DNA of 64,000 nt from Actinocorallia populi (GTDB lineage Bacteria > Actinomycetota > Actinomycetes > Streptosporangiales > Streptosporangiaceae). The stretch lies in the NCBI RefSeq assembly GCF_002995495.1, contig NZ_PVZV01000010.1, positions 124,001 through 188,000 of the forward strand, given 5' to 3'. Positions 22,759 to 31,987 of the stretch are shown here, piece after piece; within the stretch, counting starts at the first letter, position 1; each line of letters begins with the position of its first letter. A model generated the notes under the pieces. It ran no database searches, was not told the DNA's origin, and saw only the letters and a list, made by a program, of their open reading frames with translations. A program made the position numbers and the translations under genes.

Positions 22759-23310
22759 CTAGAGGGCGTGCCCGTCGAGGCCCAGCTTCTTCTTGCCGTG
22801 AGGCGAGAAGGTGGGAGAGCCGCTCCAGCCTTCGTGGACTTGAGCGATTTGGGAGGGCAGCGGCATCACTGGAAGCAGCTTCCTGCCCTTGGCCCAGTTC
22901 ATGAGCAGGCCCTCGGTGGTGTCGACGGCCGACACGACCATCGTGACCCTCAGGTTGCCCTCGCCCCAGGTGTTCCACAAAGACCAGCCCTCTGGCCGTG
23001 CTTCCACTCCGAGCCGTGCGCAGGCTTGTTCGTAGGTACCGGTCATCCCCATCGGCATGGCTTCGGGGCGGATGATGGACACGCCCGCGAGTTCGACCAG
23101 CGGGAGGTCCTCCTCTTCCACGCACCCGTCCAGCGGGAAGTGGTACTGGAGCAAGGCACGCCCCAGGGCGTTGACGCTGCGTTGAAGCGGCCCTTCGGCA
23201 ACATCGTCGTCGGCGTACCAGTCCTCGCCAGCCGCTGCGGAGGTGACCGCCTTGGCGAGTCTCTCGATCTCCCGCAAGTAGTCGAGCTCTGAAAGCTCTG
23301 ATTCGATCAT
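22759..23310 (-). CDS. Hypothetical protein, 183 residues
   Basis: The reverse strand encodes a 183-residue soluble acidic protein with strong high-GC codon bias and no signal peptide or membrane segment. Visible features are a charged N-terminal helix (ELDYLREIERLAKAV), a central EACARLGVEARPEGWSLWN and a WGEGNLRVTMVVSAVDTTEGLLMNW segment. I do not recognise the family. The ATG at 23310 lacks a good ribosome binding site, so a later start is possible. It is the one apparently intact longer gene in the low-GC region and could be a surviving accessory or immunity-like gene, though nothing proves that. Confidence 0.65.
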   Translation of the reverse strand: MIESELSELDYLREIERLAKAVTSAAAGEDWYADDDVAEGPLQRSVNALGRALLQYHFPLDGCVEEEDLPLVELAGVSIIRPEAMPMGMTGTYEQACARLGVEARPEGWSLWNTWGEGNLRVTMVVSAVDTTEGLLMNWAKGRKLLPVMPLPSQIAQVHEGWSGSPTFSPHGKKKLGLDGHAL

Positions 23311-23339
23311 GAGAAGCAGTGTCGCTTGTTTTCCGGCGT

Positions 23340-23455
23340 CTACGGCTCCGGCCGCGTCAAGTCGTAGATGATGACGTGCTCCTCACTCGGCGGCACCGTC
23401 ATGAGCACCCGTATGGGCTCGTCTTGCTCGTCGTAGCTCCTTCGGGTGACGCCGG
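23340..23455 (-). pseudogene. C-terminal fragment of a GntR/UTRA-type regulator
   Basis: About 37 codons on the reverse strand read VTRRSYDEQDEPIRVLMTV and end HVIIYDLTRPEP before TAG. This matches the final beta strands of UTRA ligand-binding domains of GntR-family regulators (SYD..G.PIEV..TV....H...YDL). No start codon or upstream DNA-binding part exists; the sequence upstream is the dehydrogenase terminator. It is a truncated remnant. Confidence 0.55.
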
Positions 23456-23464
23456 CGTCCGGAG

Positions 23465-23505
23465 GAAAAAGAGTGCCCCTGCCATGGGGGGAGTGGCAGG
23501 GGCAC
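23465..23505 (-). terminator. Intrinsic terminator of acyl-CoA dehydrogenase
   Basis: GTGCCCCTGCCA (23473-23484) pairs with TGGCAGGGGCAC (23494-23505). Read on the reverse strand the stem is followed by CTCTTTTTCC, giving a classical U-run. It lies 17 bases past the dehydrogenase stop codon. Confidence 0.85.
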
Positions 23506-23521
23506 GTTCTTGCCGGTCGGG

Positions 23522-24748
23522 CTAGCGGACGGGGAGGCCCGTGACGGCTCGGCCGATGACCAGGCGCTGGATTTCGGAGGTGCCTTCGAAGATGGTGAAG
23601 ATCTTGGAGTCGCGGTGCATGCGTTCCACGGGGTATTCGCGGGTGTAGCCGTTGCCGCCGAGGATCTGGATGGCCTCCTCCGTCACGCGGACGGCGGTCT
23701 CGGAGGCGTGGAGTTTGGCCATGGAGCCTTCGGCGTTCTCGAAGGGCTTGCCCTGGCGGGCCATCCAGGAGGCGCGCCAGATGAGGAGGCGGCTGGCGTC
23801 GACGCGCATCTTCATGTCGGCGAGCTTGAAGGCGATGGCCTGGAAGTTGCCGATCTTCTGGCCGAACTGCTCGCGCTCGCGGGAGTACTCGAGGGCGTAG
23901 TCGTAGGCGGCGCGGGCGACGCCGAGGGCCATCGCGCCCACGGTGGGGCGGGTGGTCTCGAAGGTCTTCATCGCGGCCTGGCCGGCGGCGCGCTTGCCCT
24001 CGCGGACGCGGGCGATGCGGGCGTCGAACTTCTCCTTGCCGCCGATGAGGAGGCGGCCGGGGATGCGCACGTTGTCGAGGATGACCTCGGCGGTGTGGCT
24101 GGCGCGGATGCCGTGCTTCTTGAACTTCTGGCCCTGGGAGAAGCCCGGGGTGTTCGGCGGGATGATGAACGACGCCTGGCCGCGCGAGCCGAGCTCGGGG
24201 TACACCGAGGCGACGACGATGTGCACGTGGGCGATGCCGCCGTTGGTCGCCCAGGTCTTGGTGCCGTTGAGCACCCACTCGTCCTTGGCCTCGTCGTAGA
24301 CGGCGCGGCAGCGGATCGAGCCGACGTCCGAGCCGGCGCCCGGCTCGGAGGCGCAGAACGCGCCGAGCTTGACGTCGTCGGGGGTGCCGAACATCTGCGG
24401 GGCCCACTCGGCGATCTGCTCGGGGGTGCCGGTGGCGGCCAGCGAGGCGGCGGCCAGGCCGGTGCCGGTGATGGCCAGCGCGATGCCGGCGTCGCCCCAG
24501 TACAGCTCCTCGAAGGTGACCGGGATGCCGAGGCCGGTCTCCTCGAACGACTGGGTGGCGAAGAAGTCCAGCGAGTACAGGCCGATCTTGGCCGCCTCCT
24601 GGATGATCGGCCAGGGGGTCTCCTCCCGTTCGTCCCACTCCTCGGCCGCAGGCCGGATCACGTCCCGGGCGAACTCGCGGGTCCAGGCCTGGGCTTCCCG
24701 AAGATCCTCCGTGAGCTCCAGGGAGAAGCTCTTGGCTGCGTCGGACAT
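23522..24748 (-). CDS. Acyl-CoA dehydrogenase
   Basis: This 408-residue flavoenzyme is complete. It has the N-terminal helical domain, the FAD/substrate motif [19 protein letters not shown] and KTWATNGG in the middle domain. The C-terminal domain has [21 protein letters not shown], the [21 protein letters not shown] signature, and the catalytic-base glutamate region [13 protein letters not shown]. It catalyses the first oxidation of fatty acyl-CoA beta-oxidation. The ATG at 24748 has AAGGGG upstream. It is monocistronic with its own terminator and candidate operator. Confidence 0.95.
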   Translation of the reverse strand: MSDAAKSFSLELTEDLREAQAWTREFARDVIRPAAEEWDEREETPWPIIQEAAKIGLYSLDFFATQSFEETGLGIPVTFEELYWGDAGIALAITGTGLAAASLAATGTPEQIAEWAPQMFGTPDDVKLGAFCASEPGAGSDVGSIRCRAVYDEAKDEWVLNGTKTWATNGGIAHVHIVVASVYPELGSRGQASFIIPPNTPGFSQGQKFKKHGIRASHTAEVILDNVRIPGRLLIGGKEKFDARIARVREGKRAAGQAAMKTFETTRPTVGAMALGVARAAYDYALEYSREREQFGQKIGNFQAIAFKLADMKMRVDASRLLIWRASWMARQGKPFENAEGSMAKLHASETAVRVTEEAIQILGGNGYTREYPVERMHRDSKIFTIFEGTSEIQRLVIGRAVTGLPVR

Positions 24749-24787
24749 GGTGTGTAGACCCCTTACGGAAATACCGGCGAATAACGT

Positions 24788-24827
24788 GTTACCCACGGTA
24801 GCACCAGGGGGTTACCGCGGAGTAGCC
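24788..24827. promoter_or_regulatory. Repeated GTTACC-GGTAGC-like imperfect dyads
   Basis: GTTACCCACGGTAGC (24788-24802) and GGTTACCGCGGAGTAGCC (24810-24827) are two similar imperfect inverted repeats 40-80 bases upstream of the acyl-CoA dehydrogenase start on the reverse strand. They may be a double operator for a fatty-acid-responsive repressor. Confidence 0.3.
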
Positions 24828-24921
24828 CTCGTTGGAATGATCCAGAGGCCCGTGGGGAGTATCACAGCTCACAGGCGGGACGGGTCTACTCTCCCCGGCC
24901 ACAGAGCCCCGGGCAAAGTAC

Positions 24922-25923
24922 TCAGTCGCGTGAGTGGCTCCGGCCCGCCCGCCGCCCCCGCGCTCCCGCGGTCAGCGCGTACTCGGGGACCTCGATCATG
25001 GGCGGCCGCTCGTCCACCCTGGCGTCGCGGTCGGCCGGCTCGTGCCCGGACGCCCCGCGGTGGAACTGGGTGAGCACCGGGGACGGCGAGGACAGCGGCA
25101 TCACCAGGCCGTGCCGGTCCAGCCGGGACCAGGCGGTCTGCAGGATCTGGGCGGCCATGACGGCCAGGGCCTCGGTGGACTGGTGGGAGTGCTCGCGCGC
25201 CCCCAGGTCGACCTGGGCCAGCCCGTCGAGCCCCACGGCCTCCAGCGCGTCCAGGAGCAGGCCCAGCTCGACGCCGTAGCCGGTCATGAACGGCAGGCGC
25301 TCCAGCAGCGAGCGCCGCCCGGCGTACTCGCCGCCCAGCGGCTGGACGATCCCGGCGAGCAGCGGCCAGTGGAGGTTCAGCAGCGGCCGCGCCACCAGCT
25401 CGGTGACCCGCCCTCCCCCGGCGAAGGAAGCCTCGGGGCCGTTGTAGGGCCGGTCGTAACAGGCCTTCACGTACGACACGTCCGGACACGACAGCAGCGG
25501 GCCCAGCAGCCCCGTCACGAAGGACGGGGAGAAGTTCACCAGGTCGGCGTCCACGAACACCACGATGTCCCCCGACGTCACCGCCAGGGACTTCCACAAC
25601 GCCTCCCCCTTGCCCGAAAGGCACGGCAGGCGCGGCAGGATCGTGTCCTGCCCGAAGACCTTGGCCCCCGCCGCGGCGGCGACGGCGGCGGTCTCGTCCA
25701 CCGACCTCGAGTCGATCACGACGATCTCGTCCACCAGCGGCGTGCGTTCGACCAGGTCCCGCCTGATCGCCGCGACGATGCCCCCGACGGTGTCCTGCTC
25801 GTCCCGCGCGGGCAGCACGACGCTCACCCGGGTGGAACCCTTCAGACCCAGCAGCGGCTCGGCCGGCCAGTCCGCGGCCGAGCTGGACCGGCGGCGGAGC
25901 CAGTCCGCGGCTTCAGCGAGCAC
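24922..25923 (-). CDS. gpgS: Glucosyl-3-phosphoglycerate synthase
   Basis: This 333-residue GT81-type glycosyltransferase has the GT-A core VSVVLPARDEQDTVGGIV (residues 33-50), the GKGEALW motif at 104-110 and the metal-binding DAD at 125-127. Further on it has YVKACYDRP, QPLGGEYAGRRSLLE and FMTGYGVELGLL. It makes glucosyl-3-phosphoglycerate, the first step to the methylglucose lipopolysaccharides of actinomycetes. The GTG at 25923 is chosen because GGAGAGGAGG lies just upstream. The Gly/Arg-rich C-terminal tail is probably disordered. Confidence 0.92.
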   Translation of the reverse strand: MLAEAADWLRRRSSSAADWPAEPLLGLKGSTRVSVVLPARDEQDTVGGIVAAIRRDLVERTPLVDEIVVIDSRSVDETAAVAAAAGAKVFGQDTILPRLPCLSGKGEALWKSLAVTSGDIVVFVDADLVNFSPSFVTGLLGPLLSCPDVSYVKACYDRPYNGPEASFAGGGRVTELVARPLLNLHWPLLAGIVQPLGGEYAGRRSLLERLPFMTGYGVELGLLLDALEAVGLDGLAQVDLGAREHSHQSTEALAVMAAQILQTAWSRLDRHGLVMPLSSPSPVLTQFHRGASGHEPADRDARVDERPPMIEVPEYALTAGARGRRAGRSHSRD

Positions 25924-26228
25924 AGCACCCTCCTCTCCTAGAAAGGAACATCGCGGGCATCCCCGATCATTCACCCACCTATCCGGAGAGCGGCAGACCG
26001 ACCCAGGAACTTAACCAGCCGTAACACCCCGTTCACCTGCCCAGTTCATCCTCGCAAACCACACCACAGAAGACATATCGCACCGAACCCTCTACCCGCC
26101 GGGGCCCGGACGAATGATTTTTCTGTTTGAGACTCTCAGAACCAGTGGAACGGCGGCGAAACCCTGCGAACGACGACGCTTCTTTGAGAGGATCCCGGTA
26201 CCGGAAATCCCCCGCCCGAGGACCACTG
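25924..26228. other. Intergenic region upstream of gpgS and the 27-residue membrane protein
   Basis: These 305 bases carry no supported gene. They separate divergent genes and must contain both promoters, but no convincing -35/-10 pair stands out. An 81-codon reverse frame (26033-26278) lacks motifs and overlaps the small forward gene. Confidence 0.4.
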
Positions 26229-26312
26229 ATGATCATCTTTGTCCTGGCCGCCGTCGCGGTCGTGGTGATCGCGCTCACCTACTGGTACTTCCTCCGGAAG
26301 TCCGGCGACTGA
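26229..26312 (+). CDS. 27-residue single-pass membrane peptide
   Basis: ATG at 26229 follows GAGGA by six bases. The product is one hydrophobic helix (MIIFVLAAVAVVVIALTYWY) with a basic RKSG tail, giving an N-out or hairpin-free single-span peptide. A 14-bp hairpin follows directly, so it may be its own transcription unit. Small proteins like this often regulate membrane complexes, but no partner is indicated. Confidence 0.6.
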   Translation: MIIFVLAAVAVVVIALTYWYFLRKSGD

Positions 26313-26324
26313 GCCGTGAAACGC

Positions 26325-26357
26325 CGATGAGCGGTGCGCAGACCGCACCGCTCATCG
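26325..26357. terminator. Hairpin between small membrane gene and RamB-like gene
   Basis: CGATGAGCGGTGCG (26325-26338) pairs perfectly with CGCACCGCTCATCG (26344-26357) across five bases. It sits between convergent genes and can serve both. Confidence 0.75.
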
Positions 26358-26385
26358 CACCCGGGACCAAAGGGCCCGCAGGCCC

Positions 26386-27861
26386 TCACGCCGGTTCGAC
26401 GCTGTGCTTGTCCAGGAAGGTGTAGACGTCGGCCTCGTCCACGCCGGGGAACGCGCCGGGGGGCAGCACCGACAGCACGTGCGAATGGGCGCGGGCCGAC
26501 GGCCAGGACTGGCCCTCCCAGCGGGCGGCGAGGTCGGCCGGCGGCAGCTGGCAGCACTCGCCCTCGGGGCAGGCGGACCTGACCCGGTTGGCGGTCTCCC
26601 GGCCGCGGAACCAGCGGGAGTCCTCGAACCGCACGCCCAGCGTGATCGCGAAGTCCCGCTCGTGGCTGGGGTCGATGTGCGACAGGCACCAGTACGTGCC
26701 CTTGGGCGTGTCGGTGTACTGGTAGAAGACCGAGAAGCGGTCGTTGCTGTGGAACACCCGGCGCCCGGCCCACTGCCGGCACATGCGCTGGCCCTCGATC
26801 GCGCCGTCCTCGTCCGCGGGGAAGAGCAGCCCGTCGTTGGCGTACGCCTTGTAGATCGTGCCGCTCTCGTCGTTCTTGGTGAAGTGGCAGCGCAGATCCA
26901 GGTGGTGGGTCGCGATGTTGGTGAAGCGGTGCGCGGCCATCTCGTAGGAGACCGAGAAGACGTCCGCGAGGTCCTCCACCGACAGCTCCCGGTCGGCCTT
27001 GGCGTCGCGCAGGTAGGGCACGACCGCGGCCTCGGGGATCAGCGTCGCCGCCGCGAAGTAGTTGGCCTCCACCCGCTGGCGCAGGAAGTCGGCGAAGTCG
27101 CGGGGCACCGAGTGGCCCAGCGCGATGTGGCCGAGGGTCTGCAGCAGGATCGTGCGGGGCGTGTGCATGCCCAGCTGCTCGCGCTCGAGATAGATGCGCC
27201 GGTTGCGCTGGTCGGTGATCGACCGGACGGAGCGCGGCAGGTCCTGGACGTAGCGCAGGGTGTAGCCGAAGTGGTTGACCAGCGCCATGAGCATGCCCTG
27301 TGACAGCGCGCCCGAGCGGTAGCCGACGTTGTCGAGCGTCTTGCGCGCCACCTGCTCGATCTCGCCGAAGTAGTTGCCGCGGTCGTGCATCTTGCGCCGC
27401 AGCTCGGCGTTGGCGAGCCGTGCCTCCTCCGGCGAGGCCGTGGGCTTGGTCCGCGAGCGCTTGAGCTCGTCGTACAGCCCGAGCAGGTGCTCCAGGACGT
27501 CGTTGGGCAGCCGCTTGGAGGCCTTCAGGTAGGGCAGCCCGAGGCTCTTGTAGATGGGGTCGCGCTGGGCCTCCTCCAGGGCGATCTCCAGCTGCGCGCG
27601 CCGCGAGGGCGCCTCCCGCTGCAGAAGTTCCTCGACCGGCACGCCGAGGGCGTTCGCCAGCGATTGCAGCAGTGACAGCTTCGGCTCGCGTTTGCCGTTC
27701 TCCAGCAGGGACAGCTGGGAGGGCGCTCGGCCGACACGTTCTCCCAGCTCAGAGAGGGTAAGACCACGTTGACGGCGGAGGTGTCGCAGGCGCTGGCCGA
27801 AGACGGAAAGGTCTACACCACTCGACAAGTTCAGCGTTTCTTCACTTCGCAAGGTCGCCAC
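26386..27861 (-). CDS. XRE-type regulator with ImmA/IrrE-like domain (RamB/ScfR-like)
   Basis: This 491-residue protein has an N-terminal XRE helix-turn-helix (FGQRLRHLRRQRGLTLSELGERVG, then APSQLSLLENGKREP). A central region has the metallopeptidase-like LLQTLGHIALGHSVP and RVEANYFAAATLIPEAAVV of M78/ImmA-IrrE relatives; the usual HExxH is replaced by HIALGH, so it is probably a sensor rather than a protease. A Cys-containing C-terminal domain follows (ACPEGECC). Family members such as RamB control acetate and short-chain acyl metabolism. It is divergent from aceA. GTG at 27861 fits a leaderless start. Confidence 0.85.
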   Translation of the reverse strand: MATLRSEETLNLSSGVDLSVFGQRLRHLRRQRGLTLSELGERVGRAPSQLSLLENGKREPKLSLLQSLANALGVPVEELLQREAPSRRAQLEIALEEAQRDPIYKSLGLPYLKASKRLPNDVLEHLLGLYDELKRSRTKPTASPEEARLANAELRRKMHDRGNYFGEIEQVARKTLDNVGYRSGALSQGMLMALVNHFGYTLRYVQDLPRSVRSITDQRNRRIYLEREQLGMHTPRTILLQTLGHIALGHSVPRDFADFLRQRVEANYFAAATLIPEAAVVPYLRDAKADRELSVEDLADVFSVSYEMAAHRFTNIATHHLDLRCHFTKNDESGTIYKAYANDGLLFPADEDGAIEGQRMCRQWAGRRVFHSNDRFSVFYQYTDTPKGTYWCLSHIDPSHERDFAITLGVRFEDSRWFRGRETANRVRSACPEGECCQLPPADLAARWEGQSWPSARAHSHVLSVLPPGAFPGVDEADVYTFLDKHSVEPA

Positions 27862-27873
27862 GGGTTGATAGTA
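27861..27873 (-). promoter_or_regulatory. -10 box placing a leaderless start for the RamB-like gene
   Basis: On the reverse strand TACTAT (27873-27868) is followed by six bases and then the GTG at 27861. No ribosome binding site precedes any candidate start here, so transcription probably begins at the start codon. An upstream TTG at 27879 would lie inside this promoter. Confidence 0.5.
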
Positions 27874-27914
27874 GCGCAAAAACGGCAGAAGTTTCTGTTA
27901 CTGGGTGGTAGAAC

Positions 27915-27926
27915 CTTGACGTCAAG
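27915..27926. promoter_or_regulatory. Perfect palindrome CTTGACGTCAAG between RamB-like gene and aceA
   Basis: This 12-bp palindrome lies 56 bases before aceA and 54 bases before the divergent regulator, and contains a TTGAC -35-like core. It is a candidate binding site for the adjacent regulator or another acetate/glyoxylate regulator. Confidence 0.4.
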
Positions 27927-27981
27927 ATATGCAGACTCAGAGACAAGCACCCAGGGGACGACATAACGAGGGAGCAAGACA

Positions 27982-29268
<1,287 letters not shown>

Positions 29269-29270
29269 AA

Positions 29271-29330
29271 GACGCCCGCCTGGCGGCGTGCTGAACGAAC
29301 CACCGAAGGCACCCGTCTGACGGCGTGCCG
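29271..29330. repeat. Two small hairpins downstream of aceA
   Basis: ACGCCCGCCTGGCGGCGT near 29272-29289 and the imperfect stem GGCACCCGTC/GGCGTGCC near 29308-29330 are similar short hairpins in tandem. They may stabilise or process the aceA transcript before the main terminator. Confidence 0.35.
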
Positions 29331-29375
29331 GACCTGATCGGCGCGGTGACTCCCCTCATACCGCGCGGTCCCCTT

Positions 29376-29414
29376 GAAAGACCCTCCCGGCCACTGCGGC
29401 GGGGAGGGTCTTTC
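29376..29414 (+). terminator. Intrinsic terminator after aceA
   Basis: GAAAGACCCTCCC (29376-29388) pairs perfectly with GGGAGGGTCTTTC (29402-29414). The loop is 13 bases and the descending stem ends in TCTTTC. It separates aceA from the exporter operon. Confidence 0.75.
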
Positions 29415-29455
29415 GCCTACGCTGAGTGATCTTGCCGTCTCGCGGGCGGAGGTCC

Positions 29456-30241
29456 ATGGTCTACGCGCTGGTCGGATGGTTGTCGTTCCGACGCCACTCC
29501 GCCTACCTGGCGGCCTCGATCGGCGCGACCGTCAGCAACACGTTCTTCGGGTTCCTGCGCGCCTACATCCTCATCGCCGTCTGGAAGTACAAGCCGGACC
29601 TCGGCGGCTACGACGTCCTCGACGCGATCACGTTCTCCTTCCTGACCCAGGCGCTCATCGGCCCCGTCCAGATCTTCGGCGGGCTCGACCTGGCGCAGCG
29701 CGTGCGCACCGGCGACGTCGCCATCGACCTGCACCGGCCCGCCGACCTCCAGGCGTGGTGGCTCGCCGACGACCTCGGACGCGCCGCGCACGCGTTCCTC
29801 TCCCGGGGGTTCGCCCCCCTGGCCGCCGGATGGCTGGTGTTCGGGATCGTCCTGCCGGGCCCCGCGCAGGGGGCGGCGTTCCTGCTCTCCCTGCTGCTCG
29901 CCGTCCTGGTCGGCTTCGGGATGCGCTACCTGGTGGCCCTCGCGGTGTTCTGGATCCACGACGCGCGCGGCGTGGAGGCCATTATCAGGTCCTGCGCCCT
30001 GTTCCTCTCCGGCATGCTCATGCCGCTGGTGGCCTTCCCCGGCGCGGTCGGCGCCGTCGTCCAGGCCCTGCCGTGGGCGGCCCTCATCCAGGTGCCCGCG
30101 GACGTCTACCTCGGCAAGCGCCAGGGCTGGGACCTCCTGGCGGCGTACGCCTTCCAGGCCGGCTGGGCGCTGGCGCTGCTCCTGCTGGGCCGGGCGCTCA
30201 CCCGGGCGGCCCACCGGAGGCTGGTGATCCAGGGTGGTTAG
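29456..30241 (+). CDS. ABC-2 type exporter permease
   Basis: This 261-residue protein has six hydrophobic segments and belongs to the small ABC-2 permease group (ABC2_membrane_6/DUF990 type), with VRTGDVAIDLHRPADLQAWWLADDLGRA as the cytoplasmic coupling region. The ATG at 29456 has GGCGGAGG upstream; an in-frame GTG 30 bases earlier has none. Its end overlaps the start of the second permease by 8 bases. With that permease and the ATPase downstream it should form an exporter for an unknown lipid-like or peptide substrate. Confidence 0.88.
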   Translation: MVYALVGWLSFRRHSAYLAASIGATVSNTFFGFLRAYILIAVWKYKPDLGGYDVLDAITFSFLTQALIGPVQIFGGLDLAQRVRTGDVAIDLHRPADLQAWWLADDLGRAAHAFLSRGFAPLAAGWLVFGIVLPGPAQGAAFLLSLLLAVLVGFGMRYLVALAVFWIHDARGVEAIIRSCALFLSGMLMPLVAFPGAVGAVVQALPWAALIQVPADVYLGKRQGWDLLAAYAFQAGWALALLLLGRALTRAAHRRLVIQGG

Positions 30242-31022
30242 CACCTGGCTCCTGCTGGCGCGGACGTGGACGCGCGCGGCGCTCCAGTACCCCGCCACGC
30301 TGGCGATGCTGTCGGCCGGCGTGGTGATCAGCACGTCGCTCGACCTGCTCACCATCGTCATCGTCTTCCTGCACGTGCCGCGCTTCGGCGGCTTCGAGCC
30401 CGCCGGGGTGATGTACCTCTACGGCGGCGCGCACATCGCGTTCGCGCTCAGCAACGTGCTGATCGGCTCGGCCGACCGGCTCGGCGAGCACATCAGGACC
30501 GGCAACTTCGACACGATGCTCATCCGCCCGGTGCACCCGCTCGTCCAGCTCGCGACCGAGGACTTCAGCCCGCGCAAGGTCGCCCGGCTGGTGCCCTCGT
30601 GCCTCGTGCTGGGCTGGGGGATCTCCCGCCTGGACCTCTCCCCCGGCGACCTGCTGCTGACCGCCCTCATGATCGTGAACGGGACCGTGCTGTTCTGCGC
30701 GTTGTGGGTGCTGGCCGCCGCCGCCCAGTTCGTCCTGCTCGACGCCGCCCAGGCCACCCATGTGATCACCTGGGGCGGCGAGTTCACCGTCCAGTACCCG
30801 ATGTCGCTGTACGCCAGGGAGTTCCTCTACGCCGTGACGTTCGTGGTGCCGCTGGCGTTCGTGAACTGGCAGCCGTCCCTGTACGTCCTGGGCGTCCCCG
30901 ACCCGCTCGGGCTGCCCGGGTTCGTCAGGTTCCTCGGGCCCGTGGCGACCGCGCTGCTGTGCCTGGTCGCGGCCGCCGCCTGGCGTACGGGCCTTCGCCA
31001 CTACCGTTCGACGGGGAGTTGA
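30234..31022 (+). CDS. ABC-2 type exporter permease, second subunit
   Basis: This 262-residue polytopic protein is a paralogue of the preceding permease, sharing the pattern GEHIRTGNFDTMLIRPVHPLVQLATEDF for its coupling loop. Membrane segments lie near 20-45, 60-75, 110-130, 140-165 and 230-255. The start is GTG inside the end of the upstream gene. The two permeases probably form a heterodimeric pore driven by the ATPase encoded two bases downstream. Confidence 0.88.
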   Translation: MVSTWLLLARTWTRAALQYPATLAMLSAGVVISTSLDLLTIVIVFLHVPRFGGFEPAGVMYLYGGAHIAFALSNVLIGSADRLGEHIRTGNFDTMLIRPVHPLVQLATEDFSPRKVARLVPSCLVLGWGISRLDLSPGDLLLTALMIVNGTVLFCALWVLAAAAQFVLLDAAQATHVITWGGEFTVQYPMSLYAREFLYAVTFVVPLAFVNWQPSLYVLGVPDPLGLPGFVRFLGPVATALLCLVAAAAWRTGLRHYRSTGS

Positions 31023-31024
31023 CC

Positions 31025-31984
31025 GTGATCCAGCTGTCCGAGGTGAGCAAGACCTTCCCGGTCCGGCAGAAGACCGGGCGGCTGCGCCGCGGCCGGACCC
31101 TGGTCACGGCCGTCGACAAGATCGGCTTCGAGGTCTCCCCCGGCGAGTTCGTCGGCTACCTGGGCCCCAACGGCGCCGGGAAGTCCACCACGATCAAGAT
31201 GCTGACCGGCATCCTCTCGCCGTCCTCGGGGCGGGTGCGGGTGGCGGGCCTGGACCCCTCGCGCAGGCGCACCGAGCTGGCGCTGCGCCTCGGCGTGGTG
31301 TTCGGGCAGCGCACCACTCTGTGGTGGGACCTGCCGCTGCGCGACAGCTTCGCACTGATCCGGCACCTTTACAAAGTAGACCAGAGGCGGTTCGCGGCGC
31401 GGCTCGCCGAGCTCACCGAGCTGCTGGACCTCGGCCCGTTCCTCGGCACGCCCGTGCGGCAGCTCAGCCTGGGCCAGCGCATGCGCGGCGACCTCACCGC
31501 CGCGCTGCTGCACTCCCCCGCCCTGCTCGTCCTGGACGAGCCGACGATCGGCCTGGACGTGGTGAGCAAGGCGACCGTGCGCGAGTTCCTGGCCCGGATC
31601 AACGCCGAGGAGGGCACCACGGTCCTGCTCACCACCCACGACCTGGGGGACATCGAACGGCTGTGCCGCCGGGTCATGGTCATCGACCACGGGCGCGTGG
31701 CGTTCGACGGCACCCTGGACGAACTGCGCGCGACGGCCCCCGCCGACCGCACCCTCATCGTCGACCTCGCCGGGGACGGCGTGCTCGCCGGGCTGCCGGA
31801 CGGGGTGCGGCTGGTGCGGCGGGAGGGCCCCCGGTCGTGGCTGGCCGTCCCCCCGGACGTCAGCGCCGCCTCGGTCGTCGCGGACGTGGCGCGGGCGTGC
31901 GACGTCGCCGACATCGCGCTGCGCGAGCCGGACATCGAGGACGTCGTCACCCGGCTGTACCGGGGTTCGCCCGCGCCGGCGTGA
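31025..31984 (+). CDS. ABC-2 exporter ATPase
   Basis: This 319-residue ATPase has Walker A GPNGAGKSTT, Q-loop VFGQRTTLWWDLP, signature LSLGQRMRGDLTAAL, Walker B LLVLDEPTIGLD and switch His in TTHDLGDIERLCRR. A C-terminal domain of about 90 residues follows, as in drug- and lipid-exporting ABC-2 systems. The GTG start has GGGGAG upstream. Its stop codon is only three bases from the stop of the convergent membrane gene. Confidence 0.93.
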   Translation: MIQLSEVSKTFPVRQKTGRLRRGRTLVTAVDKIGFEVSPGEFVGYLGPNGAGKSTTIKMLTGILSPSSGRVRVAGLDPSRRRTELALRLGVVFGQRTTLWWDLPLRDSFALIRHLYKVDQRRFAARLAELTELLDLGPFLGTPVRQLSLGQRMRGDLTAALLHSPALLVLDEPTIGLDVVSKATVREFLARINAEEGTTVLLTTHDLGDIERLCRRVMVIDHGRVAFDGTLDELRATAPADRTLIVDLAGDGVLAGLPDGVRLVRREGPRSWLAVPPDVSAASVVADVARACDVADIALREPDIEDVVTRLYRGSPAPA

Positions 31985-31987
31985 GGA

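Noticed and set aside
29271-29330. Two similar GC-rich units as the start of a CRISPR-like array.
   Set aside because: There are only two imperfect units of hairpin form, with no regular spacer and no cas genes.
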